From Moraxellaceae bacterium (GTDB taxonomy: Bacteria; Pseudomonadota; Gammaproteobacteria; Pseudomonadales; Moraxellaceae), in the NCBI GenBank assembly GCA_029237815.1, contig JAQZBP010000001.1:124001-188000 (forward strand): a stretch of DNA of 64,000 nt. Reading direction: 5' to 3'. Numbering within the stretch: position 1 is the first letter of the stretch; each line of letters starts with the position of its first letter. The notes under the pieces were generated by a model that ran no database searches, was not told the origin of the DNA, and was given only the letters and a program-made list of their open reading frames with translations. The position numbers and the translations under genes are program-made. Positions 42,054 through 51,236 of the stretch are shown piece by piece.

Positions 42054-43382
42054 TTACTTCCTCTCGAACACCGCAATCGATTCCACGTGCGTGGTGTGTG
42101 GGAACATGTCCATCACACCGGCTTTCGTGAGGCGATAGCCGTGCGCCTTCATCAGTCCCGCATCACGCGCCAGCGTGGCGGGATTGCAGGAGACATACAC
42201 CACGCGCCGGGCGCGGAACTTCGGCAGGTACTCCACCACTTCCTGCGCGCCGCTGCGCGGCGGGTCGATCAGTAGCCGGTCGAAGCCCTGGCGCGCCCAG
42301 GGCTGCTGCGAGAAATCGGCCGTGAGGTCCTGGGCGTAGAACGCGACATTACCGAGGCCGTTGCGGCGGGCATTTTCCATGCCGCGGTCGGCCATGGCCT
42401 GGCTGCCCTCGACGCCCACCACTTCGCCGGCGCGCGTGGCCAGCGGCAGGGTGAAGTTGCCGAGACCGGAGAACAGGTCCAGTACGCGCTCGCCCGGCTG
42501 GGTATCCAGCAAATCCAGTGCCAGCTTCACCATGCGGCGGTTGATGCCGGCGTTCACCTGGGTGAAGTCCATGGGATGGAAGGCGAGTTCCAGGCCGAAG
42601 TCCGGCAGCGTGTAGGTCAGCCGGTCCTCGCCCGCCTCGGGCCAGACGCGGTGGACGCTGTCGAGCCCGCCCGGCTGCAGGTAGAGCTGCCAGTCGCGCG
42701 CCGCGGCAAAGGCCACCAGCGCCGCAATGTCCTCCGGCGGCAGCGGCTCCATGTGGCGGAACACCAGCGCCACGCCGGTGTCACCCGCCGCCACCTCGAT
42801 CTGCGGAATGATGTCGCGCTTGGCGAGCCCGGAGATGACAGCGCGCAGGTCCATGAGCTGCTCGCCGATACGTCGATCCAGCACGTGGCAGCCCTGGATG
42901 TCGGCCAGGAAATGGGACTGCTTTTCGCGAAAGCCGACCAGCAGGGCATCCTTCTTGATCACGAACTTCACGCCGAGACGGGCCTTGCGGCGGTAGGCCG
43001 CCTCCTCATCCACCAGCGGCGGCAGCCACTCCTCCGGCTCGATGCCGCCGAAGTGGCGGAACTGTTCCGCCAGCACGCCCTGTTTGAAGACGATCTGGGC
43101 CGGCCGCGCGAGATGCTGCAGCGAGCAGCCCCCGCAGATGCTGAAATGGGCACAGGGCGGCTCGACGCGATCGGGCGAGGCGCTGAGTACCTCCAGAGCG
43201 CGTGCCTCGTCGAATTTCTTGTGCGTCGCGGTATAGGTGGCGCGCACGGCCTCGCCCGGCAGTGCGCCCTCCACAAAGATCAGCTTGCCGTCCAGGCGCG
43301 CGATACCGCGGCCCTCGTGGCTCAGGCGCTCGATCTGCAGCTCCACCGGCGGGCGGGCCCGCATCTTTTCACGTCGTGACAT
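42054..43382 (-). CDS. rlmD: 23S rRNA (uracil(1939)-C5)-methyltransferase RlmD
   Basis: 442 aa from ATG 43382; further in-frame ATGs at 43427 and 43475 exist but lack better ribosome sites. A TRAM domain (about residues 5-70), then the 4Fe-4S cluster region [14 protein letters not shown] near 78-91. The SAM-binding part has [16 protein letters not shown] near 296 and the catalytic Cys is in [11 protein letters not shown] near 398. It lies between relA and the exonuclease gene, where rumA is common. Confidence 0.94.
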   Translation of the reverse strand: MSRREKMRARPPVELQIERLSHEGRGIARLDGKLIFVEGALPGEAVRATYTATHKKFDEARALEVLSASPDRVEPPCAHFSICGGCSLQHLARPAQIVFKQGVLAEQFRHFGGIEPEEWLPPLVDEEAAYRRKARLGVKFVIKKDALLVGFREKQSHFLADIQGCHVLDRRIGEQLMDLRAVISGLAKRDIIPQIEVAAGDTGVALVFRHMEPLPPEDIAALVAFAAARDWQLYLQPGGLDSVHRVWPEAGEDRLTYTLPDFGLELAFHPMDFTQVNAGINRRMVKLALDLLDTQPGERVLDLFSGLGNFTLPLATRAGEVVGVEGSQAMADRGMENARRNGLGNVAFYAQDLTADFSQQPWARQGFDRLLIDPPRSGAQEVVEYLPKFRARRVVYVSCNPATLARDAGLMKAHGYRLTKAGVMDMFPHTTHVESIAVFERK

Positions 43383-43480
43383 AACTCTTCCGTCAGGCTC
43401 CGCCACAGCAGAGGTTGCCTGGTTCATGCAGCGCCGGCTTGAAGTGCCGGCCACTGGCTGCCGCTGGTGCGGCAAAAAAA

Positions 43481-44260
43481 TCAGCGCTTGCCCCAGGCCT
43501 CGAGGAACTCGATGAAGTGCGGCCTGGCCTCTTTCTCCAGCTGCGCGCGCGTGAGTTCCAGCTCGTCGTCATAGGCCTTCTGGTCCAGCAGCCCGCGCAT
43601 CAGCTGGAAGCGCAGGTAGACCAGCCAGGTGTTCAGCACGTCGGTCTCGCAGTAATTGCGGATGCCGGCGATGTTGCCCTCCTGATACGCGTCCCACACC
43701 TTGGCGCCACTCATGCCCATCTTGCCCGGGAAGCCGAGCAGGCAGGCGATCTGGTCGAGGGGCTGGGCCGCGCGCGGCTGGTACATCGCCAGGATATCCA
43801 TCAGGTCGGTGTGGCGCAGGTGATAGCGGCCAAGGTAGTTGTTGAACTTGAACTCGCGGTCGTCCTCGCCGAGGTCCCAGTAGCGCGGCGCGCTGACGCC
43901 ATGCTTCAGGGCCCGGTAGTGCAGCACGGGCAGATCAAAGCCGCCGCCGTTCCACGACACCAGTGTGGGCGTGTAGCGCTCGATGCCACTGAAGAAGCGC
44001 GTCACGAGATCCTTTTCATCCGCATTCTCGTCGCCGAGCGACCACACCTTGAGGCCGTCGCGCGTGCGTAGCACGGCGGAGATGCAGACGATGCGCTGCA
44101 GGTGGTGGCGCAGGAAATCCGAACCGCCGGTTTCCTGGCGACGGATGTTGAACATGGCATTGGCCGTGTCCCTGTCGTTCAGTCCCTCGAGGCCATAGAT
44201 ACGCTGGCCGCCCTCGATGTCGGGCACCGTTTCGATATCGAAAACGAAGATGTTCTGCAT
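43481..44260 (-). CDS. 3'-5' exonuclease, PolB-like DEDDy family
   Basis: 259 aa from ATG 44260. It has an RNase-H-like exonuclease domain with acidic motifs FDIETVPD (residues 6-13), [14 protein letters not shown] near 102-115 and [13 protein letters not shown] near 204-216, the DEDDy pattern of the predicted exonucleases related to DNA polymerase B. The substrate (DNA or RNA) is unknown. It lies between cysM and rlmD. The upstream extension of the frame overlaps cysM and is ignored. Confidence 0.88.
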   Translation of the reverse strand: MQNIFVFDIETVPDIEGGQRIYGLEGLNDRDTANAMFNIRRQETGGSDFLRHHLQRIVCISAVLRTRDGLKVWSLGDENADEKDLVTRFFSGIERYTPTLVSWNGGGFDLPVLHYRALKHGVSAPRYWDLGEDDREFKFNNYLGRYHLRHTDLMDILAMYQPRAAQPLDQIACLLGFPGKMGMSGAKVWDAYQEGNIAGIRNYCETDVLNTWLVYLRFQLMRGLLDQKAYDDELELTRAQLEKEARPHFIEFLEAWGKR

Positions 44261-44382
44261 GGACCCCGCCTCGTTATGGTTGTCTCGGGAGCGGCTCACG
44301 CCGCCCGGTCGGGTGCTGCGCGCCGGGCCGGAAAGACCGGGCCCGGCGGAATGCCGGTGTGGCGGAATCAGGCCGCCACGCC

Positions 44383-45279
44383 CTATTGGTCCGTGAATAC
44401 GCCGGTGGAGAGATAGCGGTCGCCGCGATCGCAGACGATGGCCACGATCACGGCGTTCTCCACGCGCTTCGACAGCTCCAGCGCTGCCCACACGGAGCCT
44501 CCCGAGGAGACACCGCAAAAGATGCCTTCCTCGCGCGCCAGCCGACGCGTGGTGATTTCGGCGTCCTGCTGGTTGACGTCCAGGATCTCGTCGACGCGAT
44601 CGCGTTCGAAGATGGTCGGCAGATAGGCCTCGGGCCAACGCCGGATCCCCGGGATCTGCGAGCCGCCCGCCGGCTGCAGGCCGATCACGCGAATCGCCGG
44701 ATTCTTTTCCTTGAGAAAGCGCGAGCAGCCCATGATGGTGCCGGTCGTGCCCATCGAGCTCACGAAATGAGTAATGCTGCCTTCCGTCTGCGCCCAGAGC
44801 TCCGGGCCCGTCGTGCGGTAGTGCGCGAGCGGATTGTCAGTGTTGCCGAACTGGTTGAGCACCTTGCCGCGGCCTTCGGCCTGCAGGCGCAGCGCACGAT
44901 CGCGCGCGCCTTCCATGCCCTCGGCCTGCGGCACCGAAATGAGTTCCGCGCCATAGGCCGCCATGGCGTCGCGCCGTTCCTGGCTCTGGTTGTCGGGCAT
45001 GATGAGGACCATGCGGTAGCCCTTGATGGCCGCCGCCATGGCGAGTGCGATGCCGGTATTGCCGCTGGTGGCCTCGATCAGGGTGTCGCCGGGTCGGATG
45101 TCGCCGCGCGCCTCGGCCTCGCTGATCATGCCGAGCGCCGGCCGGTCCTTCACCGAGCCCGCCGGATTGTTGCCTTCCAGCTTGACCAGCACGGTATTGG
45201 AGGTGGCGCCCGGCAGGCGCTGCAGGCGGACCAGCGGGGTATGGCCGACCGTATCGGCGATGGTGGGATAGACGGGCAT
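44383..45279 (-). CDS. cysM: Cysteine synthase B (CysM)
   Basis: 298 aa, a PLP-dependent fold-type II enzyme. The PLP lysine is in NPAGSVKDRPALGMI near residue 44, the substrate loop is TSGNTGIALAMAAAIKGY near 70-87 and the phosphate loop GTTGTIMG near 177. It makes cysteine from O-acetylserine and sulfide or thiosulfate. The CysM subtype is favoured by its short length and the cysM-barA neighbourhood known from gammaproteobacteria. Divergent from barA. Confidence 0.93.
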   Translation of the reverse strand: MPVYPTIADTVGHTPLVRLQRLPGATSNTVLVKLEGNNPAGSVKDRPALGMISEAEARGDIRPGDTLIEATSGNTGIALAMAAAIKGYRMVLIMPDNQSQERRDAMAAYGAELISVPQAEGMEGARDRALRLQAEGRGKVLNQFGNTDNPLAHYRTTGPELWAQTEGSITHFVSSMGTTGTIMGCSRFLKEKNPAIRVIGLQPAGGSQIPGIRRWPEAYLPTIFERDRVDEILDVNQQDAEITTRRLAREEGIFCGVSSGGSVWAALELSKRVENAVIVAIVCDRGDRYLSTGVFTDQ

Positions 45280-45399
45280 ACAGGGACTCTCGACCGCCGC
45301 GCGGACAGGCCCGGCATTGTAAGGGAAGCGCCCCCGTGGCGGTACCGGCCTGCGGGGCGGACGGTTATAGTTCGGGCATCACTGCCATCGGACTGGTCA

Positions 45400-48219
45400 A
45401 TGAAACCCTGGAGCCTGCAAAGCCGCCTGATCGCCCTCGTCCTGGCGCCCACCGCACTGCTGGTGTTCGCGCTCGGCATCTGGGTGGTGCTGACGCGTTT
45501 TCACGACATCGACACCGTTCAGGACGAACGGGGCCATGTCCTGCTGTCGAAATACCGTCTCGCCTTCGAGCAGCTGAACAGCAGCACGCCGGAGCACCTG
45601 CAGCAGCTCGCCAATACCGCCCTCGAGGAGGACGGGCTGCGCTCGGTCAGCCTGCTCAATGCCGACGGCGATGCCTTCCTGCATGGCGGGCCGCAGCCCA
45701 ACGAGCTCATCGCCGGGCAGGCGCTGCGCCTCGACATCCGCACGCCCCGCCGCTACCTCACCGATCGCGACACCTGGCTCTACGTCGAGGCGCTCGACGT
45801 GCCGGTCCCGGATGCCGCCAGCCAGCTGCGCCAGGCCTGGCTGATGCTGGAGTTCAGCACCAGCGAGCTCACCATCCGCAAATACGAAGCACTGTTCCTG
45901 GTCAGCGTACTCAGCCTGCTGGCGCTGGGCGCGATGGCCCTGCTCCTGGCCCGCCTCGTGAGGCGCTGGCTCACCCCCATCGCCGACATGACCCAGACCC
46001 TGAAGCAGGTCGACAGCGAGAACCTTGAGCGTCGCCTCTTCACCGAGGCCAGCGGCGACCTCTTCGACCTCGAAAGCGAAATCAACGCCCTGCTCGACCG
46101 CCTTGCCGCCGATACCGAAGAGCTGAAGAGCTCCATGATCCAGGCCAACGAGGACCTGCGCGAAACCATGGAGGCCATGGAGGTGCAGAACATCGAGCTG
46201 ACCCTGGCGCGCAAGGAGGCGGTTGAAGGCAACCGCATCAAGTCCGAGTTCCTCGCCAACATCTCGCACGAGATCCGCACGCCGCTGAACGGCATCATGG
46301 GCTTCGCCAAGCTGCTGCAGAAAACCCAGATGTCGCCGCGCCAGCTCGACTACGTGAAGACCATCCAGAAGTCCGCCGACAGCCTGCTCGCCATCATCAA
46401 CGACGTGCTCGACCTGTCCAAGATCGAAGCCGGCAAACTGGTGCTGGACCATATTCCGCTCGACATCGAGGAAGTGATCTTCGAGGTGCTGGGCATGCTG
46501 GCGCCCCTCGCCGAAGAAAAGGACCTCGAGCAGGTCGCCTTCGTCTACGACGACGTGCCGCGCCACCTGATGGGCGATCCGCTGCGCCTCAAGCAGATCA
46601 TTACCAACCTGGTGAACAACGCCATCAAGTTCACGCCGCAGGGCGAAGTCACGGTGCGCTGCGAGCTCGAGAACCTGACCGAGCGCCATGCCACGGTGCG
46701 CATCAGCGTCACCGACACCGGCATCGGCCTGTCCGACTCCGCCCGCGCCGACCTGTTCCGCGCCTTCAGCCAGGGCGATCCGTCGACCACACGCAAATTC
46801 GGCGGTACCGGACTCGGCCTCGTCATCTCCAAGCACCTCGTCGAGCAGATGCAGGGCGAGATCAACTTCGAGAGCACGGAGGGCCAGGGCTCCACGTTCT
46901 GGTTCACCCTCCGCACCGAGCTCGACAGTTACACCCATTCCGGCGTCTACGGCGAGCAGTTGCACGGCCGTCGCATCGTGGTCGCCGAGCCGCATCCCGT
47001 CACGCGCCAGTACCTCATCAACACGCTGGAGCACTGGGGCGCCGCGGGCGAAGGCGCCGACTCGCTGGAGTCGCTCTACGCGCGCCTGCGCGAAGGGCCG
47101 TCGCCCGAGGTCCTGGTGATCAACCTCGCGCTCCTCGGCTCGCGCGGCGTGATGAGCTCCATGCAGCTCGACGAGCTGCGCCGGCAGGTCAGCGGCCCCA
47201 TCCTGCTGCTCTCGCGCAGCTCGGATTCCGCGCAGGAGCAGGCCAACTACCAGGACAACCAGATCGGCGTGCTGAGCAAGCCGGTGCCGCCACGCGAGCT
47301 CTACGCGCGCCTCGTGCAGATGCTGGAGGTGCTCACGCTGCAGCCTTCGCAGCTGGCGCTGCTGCCGTCGCGCAAGATGCCAGCGTTGCGCGTGCTCGCC
47401 GTCGATGACAACCCCGCCAACCTCAAACTGGTGTGCACGCTGCTCGGCGACATGCAGGTTGAGGCCGTGCCCGCCACCGACGGCTACCAGGCCATCCGCC
47501 AGTGCAAGGAAAATCCCTTCGACCTCGTCTTCATGGACATCCAGATGCCGGGCCTGTCCGGCCTCGAGACTACGCAGGCCATCCGCCAGCATGAGACCGA
47601 GACCCAGGCGAAAAAGCGCCTGCCCATTGTCGCCCTCACGGCACATGCCATGGCCAACGAGCGCGAGGCGCTGCTGAAATCCGGCATGGATGATTACCTC
47701 ACCAAACCCGTGCAGGAATCCCAGCTGGCCCACATGCTGGCGAAGTGGACCGGCATCGACCCGCGCGGCAGCAATGCCCGGCTGCAGGACCGGGTCAGCG
47801 AGCCCTTCCTGCCCGCCCTCGGCGAAAACACCGTGGTCAACTGGCAGGAAGGCCTGCGCCTCGCCGCGGGCAAGACCGACCTCGCCCGCGACATGCTGCA
47901 GATGCTGCTCGCCAGCCTCGAGGAAGAAAAACGCAAGCTCGAGCAGGCCTGCCAGGACAATGACCTCGAGGCGCTGCTCGGCCATGTGCACTACCTGCAC
48001 GGCGCCACGCGGTATTGCGGCGTGCCTGCGCTGCGCAACGCCACGCAGGTGCTGGAAACCGACATCAAGTCCATGCTCAGCCTGCACCAGCGGCAGGTTG
48101 CCGACGGCGAAACGAGCGCGCGCCCTTCCACGGCGCACTGCCGCGAGGAAGTGGATCTCCTGCTGCGTTGCATCGACGAGCTGATCGCCTGGCGCGAGAA
48201 CAACGCCCTGCCGGCCTGA
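45400..48219 (+). CDS. barA: Hybrid sensor histidine kinase BarA/GacS
   Basis: 939 aa from ATG 45400. Two membrane helices (about residues 10-32 and 165-188) flank a periplasmic domain; HAMP follows (about 190-245), then HisKA with the phospho-His at 290 (SHEIRTPLNG). HATPase has NAIKFTPQGEV and GGTGLGLVI. A degenerate receiver-like section (about 530-640) precedes a true receiver with Asp713 (FMDIQMPG), and the HPt His is at 867 (YLHGATRYCG). It phosphorylates UvrY/GacA to induce Csr small RNAs. Divergent from cysM, as in Pseudomonas. Confidence 0.95.
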   Translation: MKPWSLQSRLIALVLAPTALLVFALGIWVVLTRFHDIDTVQDERGHVLLSKYRLAFEQLNSSTPEHLQQLANTALEEDGLRSVSLLNADGDAFLHGGPQPNELIAGQALRLDIRTPRRYLTDRDTWLYVEALDVPVPDAASQLRQAWLMLEFSTSELTIRKYEALFLVSVLSLLALGAMALLLARLVRRWLTPIADMTQTLKQVDSENLERRLFTEASGDLFDLESEINALLDRLAADTEELKSSMIQANEDLRETMEAMEVQNIELTLARKEAVEGNRIKSEFLANISHEIRTPLNGIMGFAKLLQKTQMSPRQLDYVKTIQKSADSLLAIINDVLDLSKIEAGKLVLDHIPLDIEEVIFEVLGMLAPLAEEKDLEQVAFVYDDVPRHLMGDPLRLKQIITNLVNNAIKFTPQGEVTVRCELENLTERHATVRISVTDTGIGLSDSARADLFRAFSQGDPSTTRKFGGTGLGLVISKHLVEQMQGEINFESTEGQGSTFWFTLRTELDSYTHSGVYGEQLHGRRIVVAEPHPVTRQYLINTLEHWGAAGEGADSLESLYARLREGPSPEVLVINLALLGSRGVMSSMQLDELRRQVSGPILLLSRSSDSAQEQANYQDNQIGVLSKPVPPRELYARLVQMLEVLTLQPSQLALLPSRKMPALRVLAVDDNPANLKLVCTLLGDMQVEAVPATDGYQAIRQCKENPFDLVFMDIQMPGLSGLETTQAIRQHETETQAKKRLPIVALTAHAMANEREALLKSGMDDYLTKPVQESQLAHMLAKWTGIDPRGSNARLQDRVSEPFLPALGENTVVNWQEGLRLAAGKTDLARDMLQMLLASLEEEKRKLEQACQDNDLEALLGHVHYLHGATRYCGVPALRNATQVLETDIKSMLSLHQRQVADGETSARPSTAHCREEVDLLLRCIDELIAWRENNALPA

Positions 48220-48359
48220 ACGCTCCGCGCCTACCCCGGAATGCCGCTGGCGCAGTTGCCTGCGGCGCCTCCGCCTTTGTCATCACGGTCAATCCGGGTC
48301 CTTCGGCCCATGGCATATTCCGCTGCATCCCGGCTTGAAAAACCTCCAGGAGTTCCCGG

Positions 48360-49658
48360 ATGAATGCCAACCAGATGCAGGGCCTCGGCCTTAACGTGCT
48401 GAACCGTTTCGCGCAGAGCGACTGGCCTGACCGGCTCGGCGTGCGCAAGTCCATCGAGAAGCTGCTCTATACCGGCACCCGCACGGGCTTCCAGCTCGCC
48501 GGCGCAATGGCCCGCCAGTTCGGCAGCAGTGGCGGCAAGCTCGAGCAGAAGCAGCGCCTCCCCGCTGCCGCCAAGGGAGTATTCGACCTCAGCCTCAGCG
48601 ACGAGCAGCAGATGATGCGCGACACGCTGCAGCGCTTCGCCAAGGACGTGCTGCGGCCAGCCGCCGCCGGCGCCGACCACGAGGCCGTGTTCCCAGCCGA
48701 CGTCCGCGCGCAGGCGCTGGAGCTTGGCCTGAACTTCTACGCCGTGCCCGAAGCCCTGGGCGGCATGGCCGCCGAGCAGTCGGTGGTGACCAATACGCTG
48801 ATGGCCGAGGACCTCGGCTACGGCGACTTCACGCTGGGCGCCGCACTGCTCGCCCCCATGGGCGTAGCCAACGCGCTGACGCGCTGGGGCAGTCGGGCAC
48901 AGCAGGAAAAATACCTGCCCGCCTTCGCCGACGAGGCACCGCCCCTGGCCGCATTTGCCGTCAACGAAGCGCAGCCGGCCTTCGATCCCAACCGGCTCTC
49001 GACCAGGGCCGAGCGCAATGGCAGCGGCTATGTGCTGAACGGGGAGAAGGCGCTGGTGCTGCTGGCGCGCGAGGCCGAACTGCTGCTGGTGGCGGCGCAG
49101 CTCGACGGCGCGCCCGCTGTCTTCATCGTCGAAGGGGGCAGCGAGGGCCTGGGCTTTCGCGAAGACCCGGGCATGGGCCTCAGGGCGGCCGAGACGCTTC
49201 GCGCGCGCTTCGAGAATGTCCGCGCCGACAAGCTCGGCGACGACGACTTTGACTACCAGGCCTTCCTCGACCTCGGCGCTCTTGCCTGGTGCGCGCTGGC
49301 CATCGGCACCTGCCAGTCAGTAATGGACTACGTGGTGCAGTACGCAAACGAGCGCGTTGCCTTCGGCGAGCCCATCTCGCACCGGCAGAGCGTCGCCTTC
49401 CTGATTGCCGACATGGCCATCGAGATCGACGCCATGCGCCTGCTGGTATGGAACGCCGCCGCGCTCGCCGAGGCCGGCAAGCCCTTCCACCGCGAGGCCT
49501 ATCTCGCGCGCCTGCTCACTGCGGAAAAATGCATGAAGATCGGCAACGACGGCGTCCAGATCGTCGGCGGACACGGCTTCACCAAGGAACATCCGGTGGA
49601 GCGCTGGTACCGCGACCTTCGCGCCGTCGCCGTGATGCACTCCGGCCTGCACGCCTGA
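48360..49658 (+). CDS. Acyl-CoA dehydrogenase-like protein, subunit 1 of a tandem pair
   Basis: 432 aa, start ATG 48360 with CCAGGAG. It has the acyl-CoA dehydrogenase helical N-domain, a middle beta domain (about 210-300) and a C-terminal helical domain with VGGHGFTKEHPVERWYRD. It ends shortly after and lacks the EGTxQIQ segment that normally carries the catalytic Glu; the flavin-side TEPGxGSD motif is also missing. It is followed after 32 bp by a complete acyl-CoA dehydrogenase. The pattern resembles mixed alpha2beta2 acyl-CoA dehydrogenases, in which one subunit is non-catalytic. Confidence 0.82.
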   Translation: MNANQMQGLGLNVLNRFAQSDWPDRLGVRKSIEKLLYTGTRTGFQLAGAMARQFGSSGGKLEQKQRLPAAAKGVFDLSLSDEQQMMRDTLQRFAKDVLRPAAAGADHEAVFPADVRAQALELGLNFYAVPEALGGMAAEQSVVTNTLMAEDLGYGDFTLGAALLAPMGVANALTRWGSRAQQEKYLPAFADEAPPLAAFAVNEAQPAFDPNRLSTRAERNGSGYVLNGEKALVLLAREAELLLVAAQLDGAPAVFIVEGGSEGLGFREDPGMGLRAAETLRARFENVRADKLGDDDFDYQAFLDLGALAWCALAIGTCQSVMDYVVQYANERVAFGEPISHRQSVAFLIADMAIEIDAMRLLVWNAAALAEAGKPFHREAYLARLLTAEKCMKIGNDGVQIVGGHGFTKEHPVERWYRDLRAVAVMHSGLHA

Positions 49659-49690
49659 TCGCCCGACCACAGAATCCGAGGAACCGAACC

Positions 49691-50893
49691 ATGAATCTCG
49701 AGAACCCGAAAAAATTCAGGATGCTGGTGGACCAGGCGCACGAAGTCGCCGTGAATTTCTTCCGCCCGATCTCGCGCAAGTACGACAAGGCCGAGCATGC
49801 CTACCCGAAGGAGCTCGACATGCTGGCCGCGCTGCTCGACGGCTTCAACGACGGCGCCGTGGAAGCCGCCGGCGCCGCCACCGCCAGCAAGCGTGGCAAT
49901 GCCGACGACGGCAGCGTCAAGAACGGCGCCAACATGTCCACCGCGCTCGGCGTGATCGAACTCTGCTACGGCGATACCGGCCTGCTGCTCAGCATGCCGC
50001 GCCAGGGGCTCGGCAATGCCGCGATCGCCGCCGTGGCGAACGACGAACAGCTCGAGCGCTTCAAGGGAAAATGGGCGGCCATGGCCATCACCGAGCCCGG
50101 CTGCGGCTCCGACTCCGCCGCCATCCGCACCACGGCGACGAAGGATGGCGACCACTACGTGCTGAACGGCGAAAAGATCTACGTGACCTCCGGCGCGCGC
50201 GCCGACTGCGTCGTCGTGTGGGCGACGCTCGACAAGAACATCGGCCGCGCCGCCATCAAGTCCTTTGTGGTGGAACGCGGCACCCCGGGCATGGAGGTCG
50301 CGCGACTCGAGCACAAGCTCGGCATCAAGGCCTCGGACACGGCCGCCATCAACTTTACGGATTGCCGCGTCCCGGCCGCCAACCTGCTCGGCAGCCCCGA
50401 GATCGACGTCGGCAAGGGCTTCGCCGGCGTCATGGAGACGTTCGACAATACCCGCCCGCTGGTGGCGGCCATGGCGGTCGGCTGCGCCAAGGCCTCGCTG
50501 GAACGCATCAAGGAACTGCTGAAGGACTACCTGGATCCGGCCTATGGCACGCCCCCGCTGAATGCGTCCAACGTGGCGGCCACCATCTACCGTCTCGAAG
50601 CAGAGTGGGAAGCGGCGCGCCTGCTGACGCTGAAAGCATGCTGGATGGCGGACAACAAGAAGCCGAACTCCAAGGAGGCGTCGATCGCCAAGGCCAAGGC
50701 TGGCCGGGTCGGTAGCGAGATTACGCTGAAGTGCGTGGAACTGGCCGCCAGCGTCGGTTATGGCGAGGATGAGCTGCTGGAAAAATGGGCGCGCGACTCC
50801 AAGATCCTCGACATCTTCGAAGGCACGCAGCAGATCCAGCAGCTCATCATCGCGCGGCGAGTCCTCGGCAAGAGCTCTTCCGAACTCAAATAG
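49691..50893 (+). CDS. Acyl-CoA dehydrogenase, subunit 2 of a tandem pair
   Basis: 400 aa from ATG 49691 (GAGGAAC upstream). The flavin/substrate motif TEPGCGSDSAAIRTTA is near residues 135-150, LNGEKIYVTSGARAD near 158-172 and the catalytic Glu segment FEGTQQIQQLI near 376-386. It introduces the trans-2 double bond in beta-oxidation, passing electrons to ETF. Substrate chain length is unknown. A hairpin terminator overlaps its stop codon. Confidence 0.9.
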   Translation: MNLENPKKFRMLVDQAHEVAVNFFRPISRKYDKAEHAYPKELDMLAALLDGFNDGAVEAAGAATASKRGNADDGSVKNGANMSTALGVIELCYGDTGLLLSMPRQGLGNAAIAAVANDEQLERFKGKWAAMAITEPGCGSDSAAIRTTATKDGDHYVLNGEKIYVTSGARADCVVVWATLDKNIGRAAIKSFVVERGTPGMEVARLEHKLGIKASDTAAINFTDCRVPAANLLGSPEIDVGKGFAGVMETFDNTRPLVAAMAVGCAKASLERIKELLKDYLDPAYGTPPLNASNVAATIYRLEAEWEAARLLTLKACWMADNKKPNSKEASIAKAKAGRVGSEITLKCVELAASVGYGEDELLEKWARDSKILDIFEGTQQIQQLIIARRVLGKSSSELK

Positions 50894-50917
50894 CCCTAGC
50901 CTTTGAAGGGGCTATTT
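50888..50917 (+). terminator. Hairpin terminator overlapping the acyl-CoA dehydrogenase stop codon
   Basis: AAATAGCCCT - AGCCTTTGAA - GGGGCTATTT, arms matching at 9 of 10 positions, with the TAG stop in the left arm. Only a short TTT end, so moderate strength. Confidence 0.55.
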
Positions 50918-50995
50918 CACGAAGGGCGGCAGTTTCCGACCTGCTGCCCGGCGTTTTGTGAACTCTCTCAAAATAGCCAGGACTACCTGTGGTAA

Positions 50996-51026
50996 TTTCA
51001 CGCCCCCTTTGTTCAGGGGTGTGAAA
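50996..51026 (+). promoter_or_regulatory. Inverted repeat in the leader of the 51039 gene
   Basis: TTTCACGCCCC - 9 nt - GGGGTGTGAAA, arms matching at 10 of 11 positions, ending 12 bases before the start codon and just before the AGGGAG ribosome site. It could be an operator or an RNA structure limiting translation of the two following genes. Confidence 0.5.
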
Positions 51027-51038
51027 GGCAGGGAGCCC

Positions 51039-51236
51039 ATGGCCATCGACGATCTTCAGCAGTGCCTTCCGGCGCTGCTCAACAAGCTTTCCGCAAGCGA
51101 GCGCGACATGCTGCTGGCCCTTGTGGACCGTGCGCGCGCTGCGCGTGCACGGGAGCATGAAGTGGCCATCGAGGCGGCCGTCGCCCAGGTCCCGGCCCTG
51201 CTGCGCAGCACCCTGCGCCGGATGCTGACGGATTGA
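51039..51236 (+). CDS. Small hypothetical protein
   Basis: 65 aa from ATG 51039 with AGGGAG at normal spacing. All-helical, amphipathic, Ala/Leu/Arg-rich; no family recognised. Its TGA stop overlaps the TTG start of the next gene (TTGA), so the two are probably translated together. The pair looks like a two-gene unit of unknown role. Confidence 0.65.
   Translation: MAIDDLQQCLPALLNKLSASERDMLLALVDRARAARAREHEVAIEAAVAQVPALLRSTLRRMLTD

Noticed and set aside
38968-42138. Very long plus-strand open frame opposite relA and mazG
   Set aside because: A GC-rich antisense frame without family motifs; relA and mazG on the minus strand carry all conserved motifs.
44359-45399. Long in-frame extension of barA upstream of ATG 45400
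   Set aside because: It is the antisense of cysM; the ATG at 45400 starts the known BarA N-terminal membrane helix.
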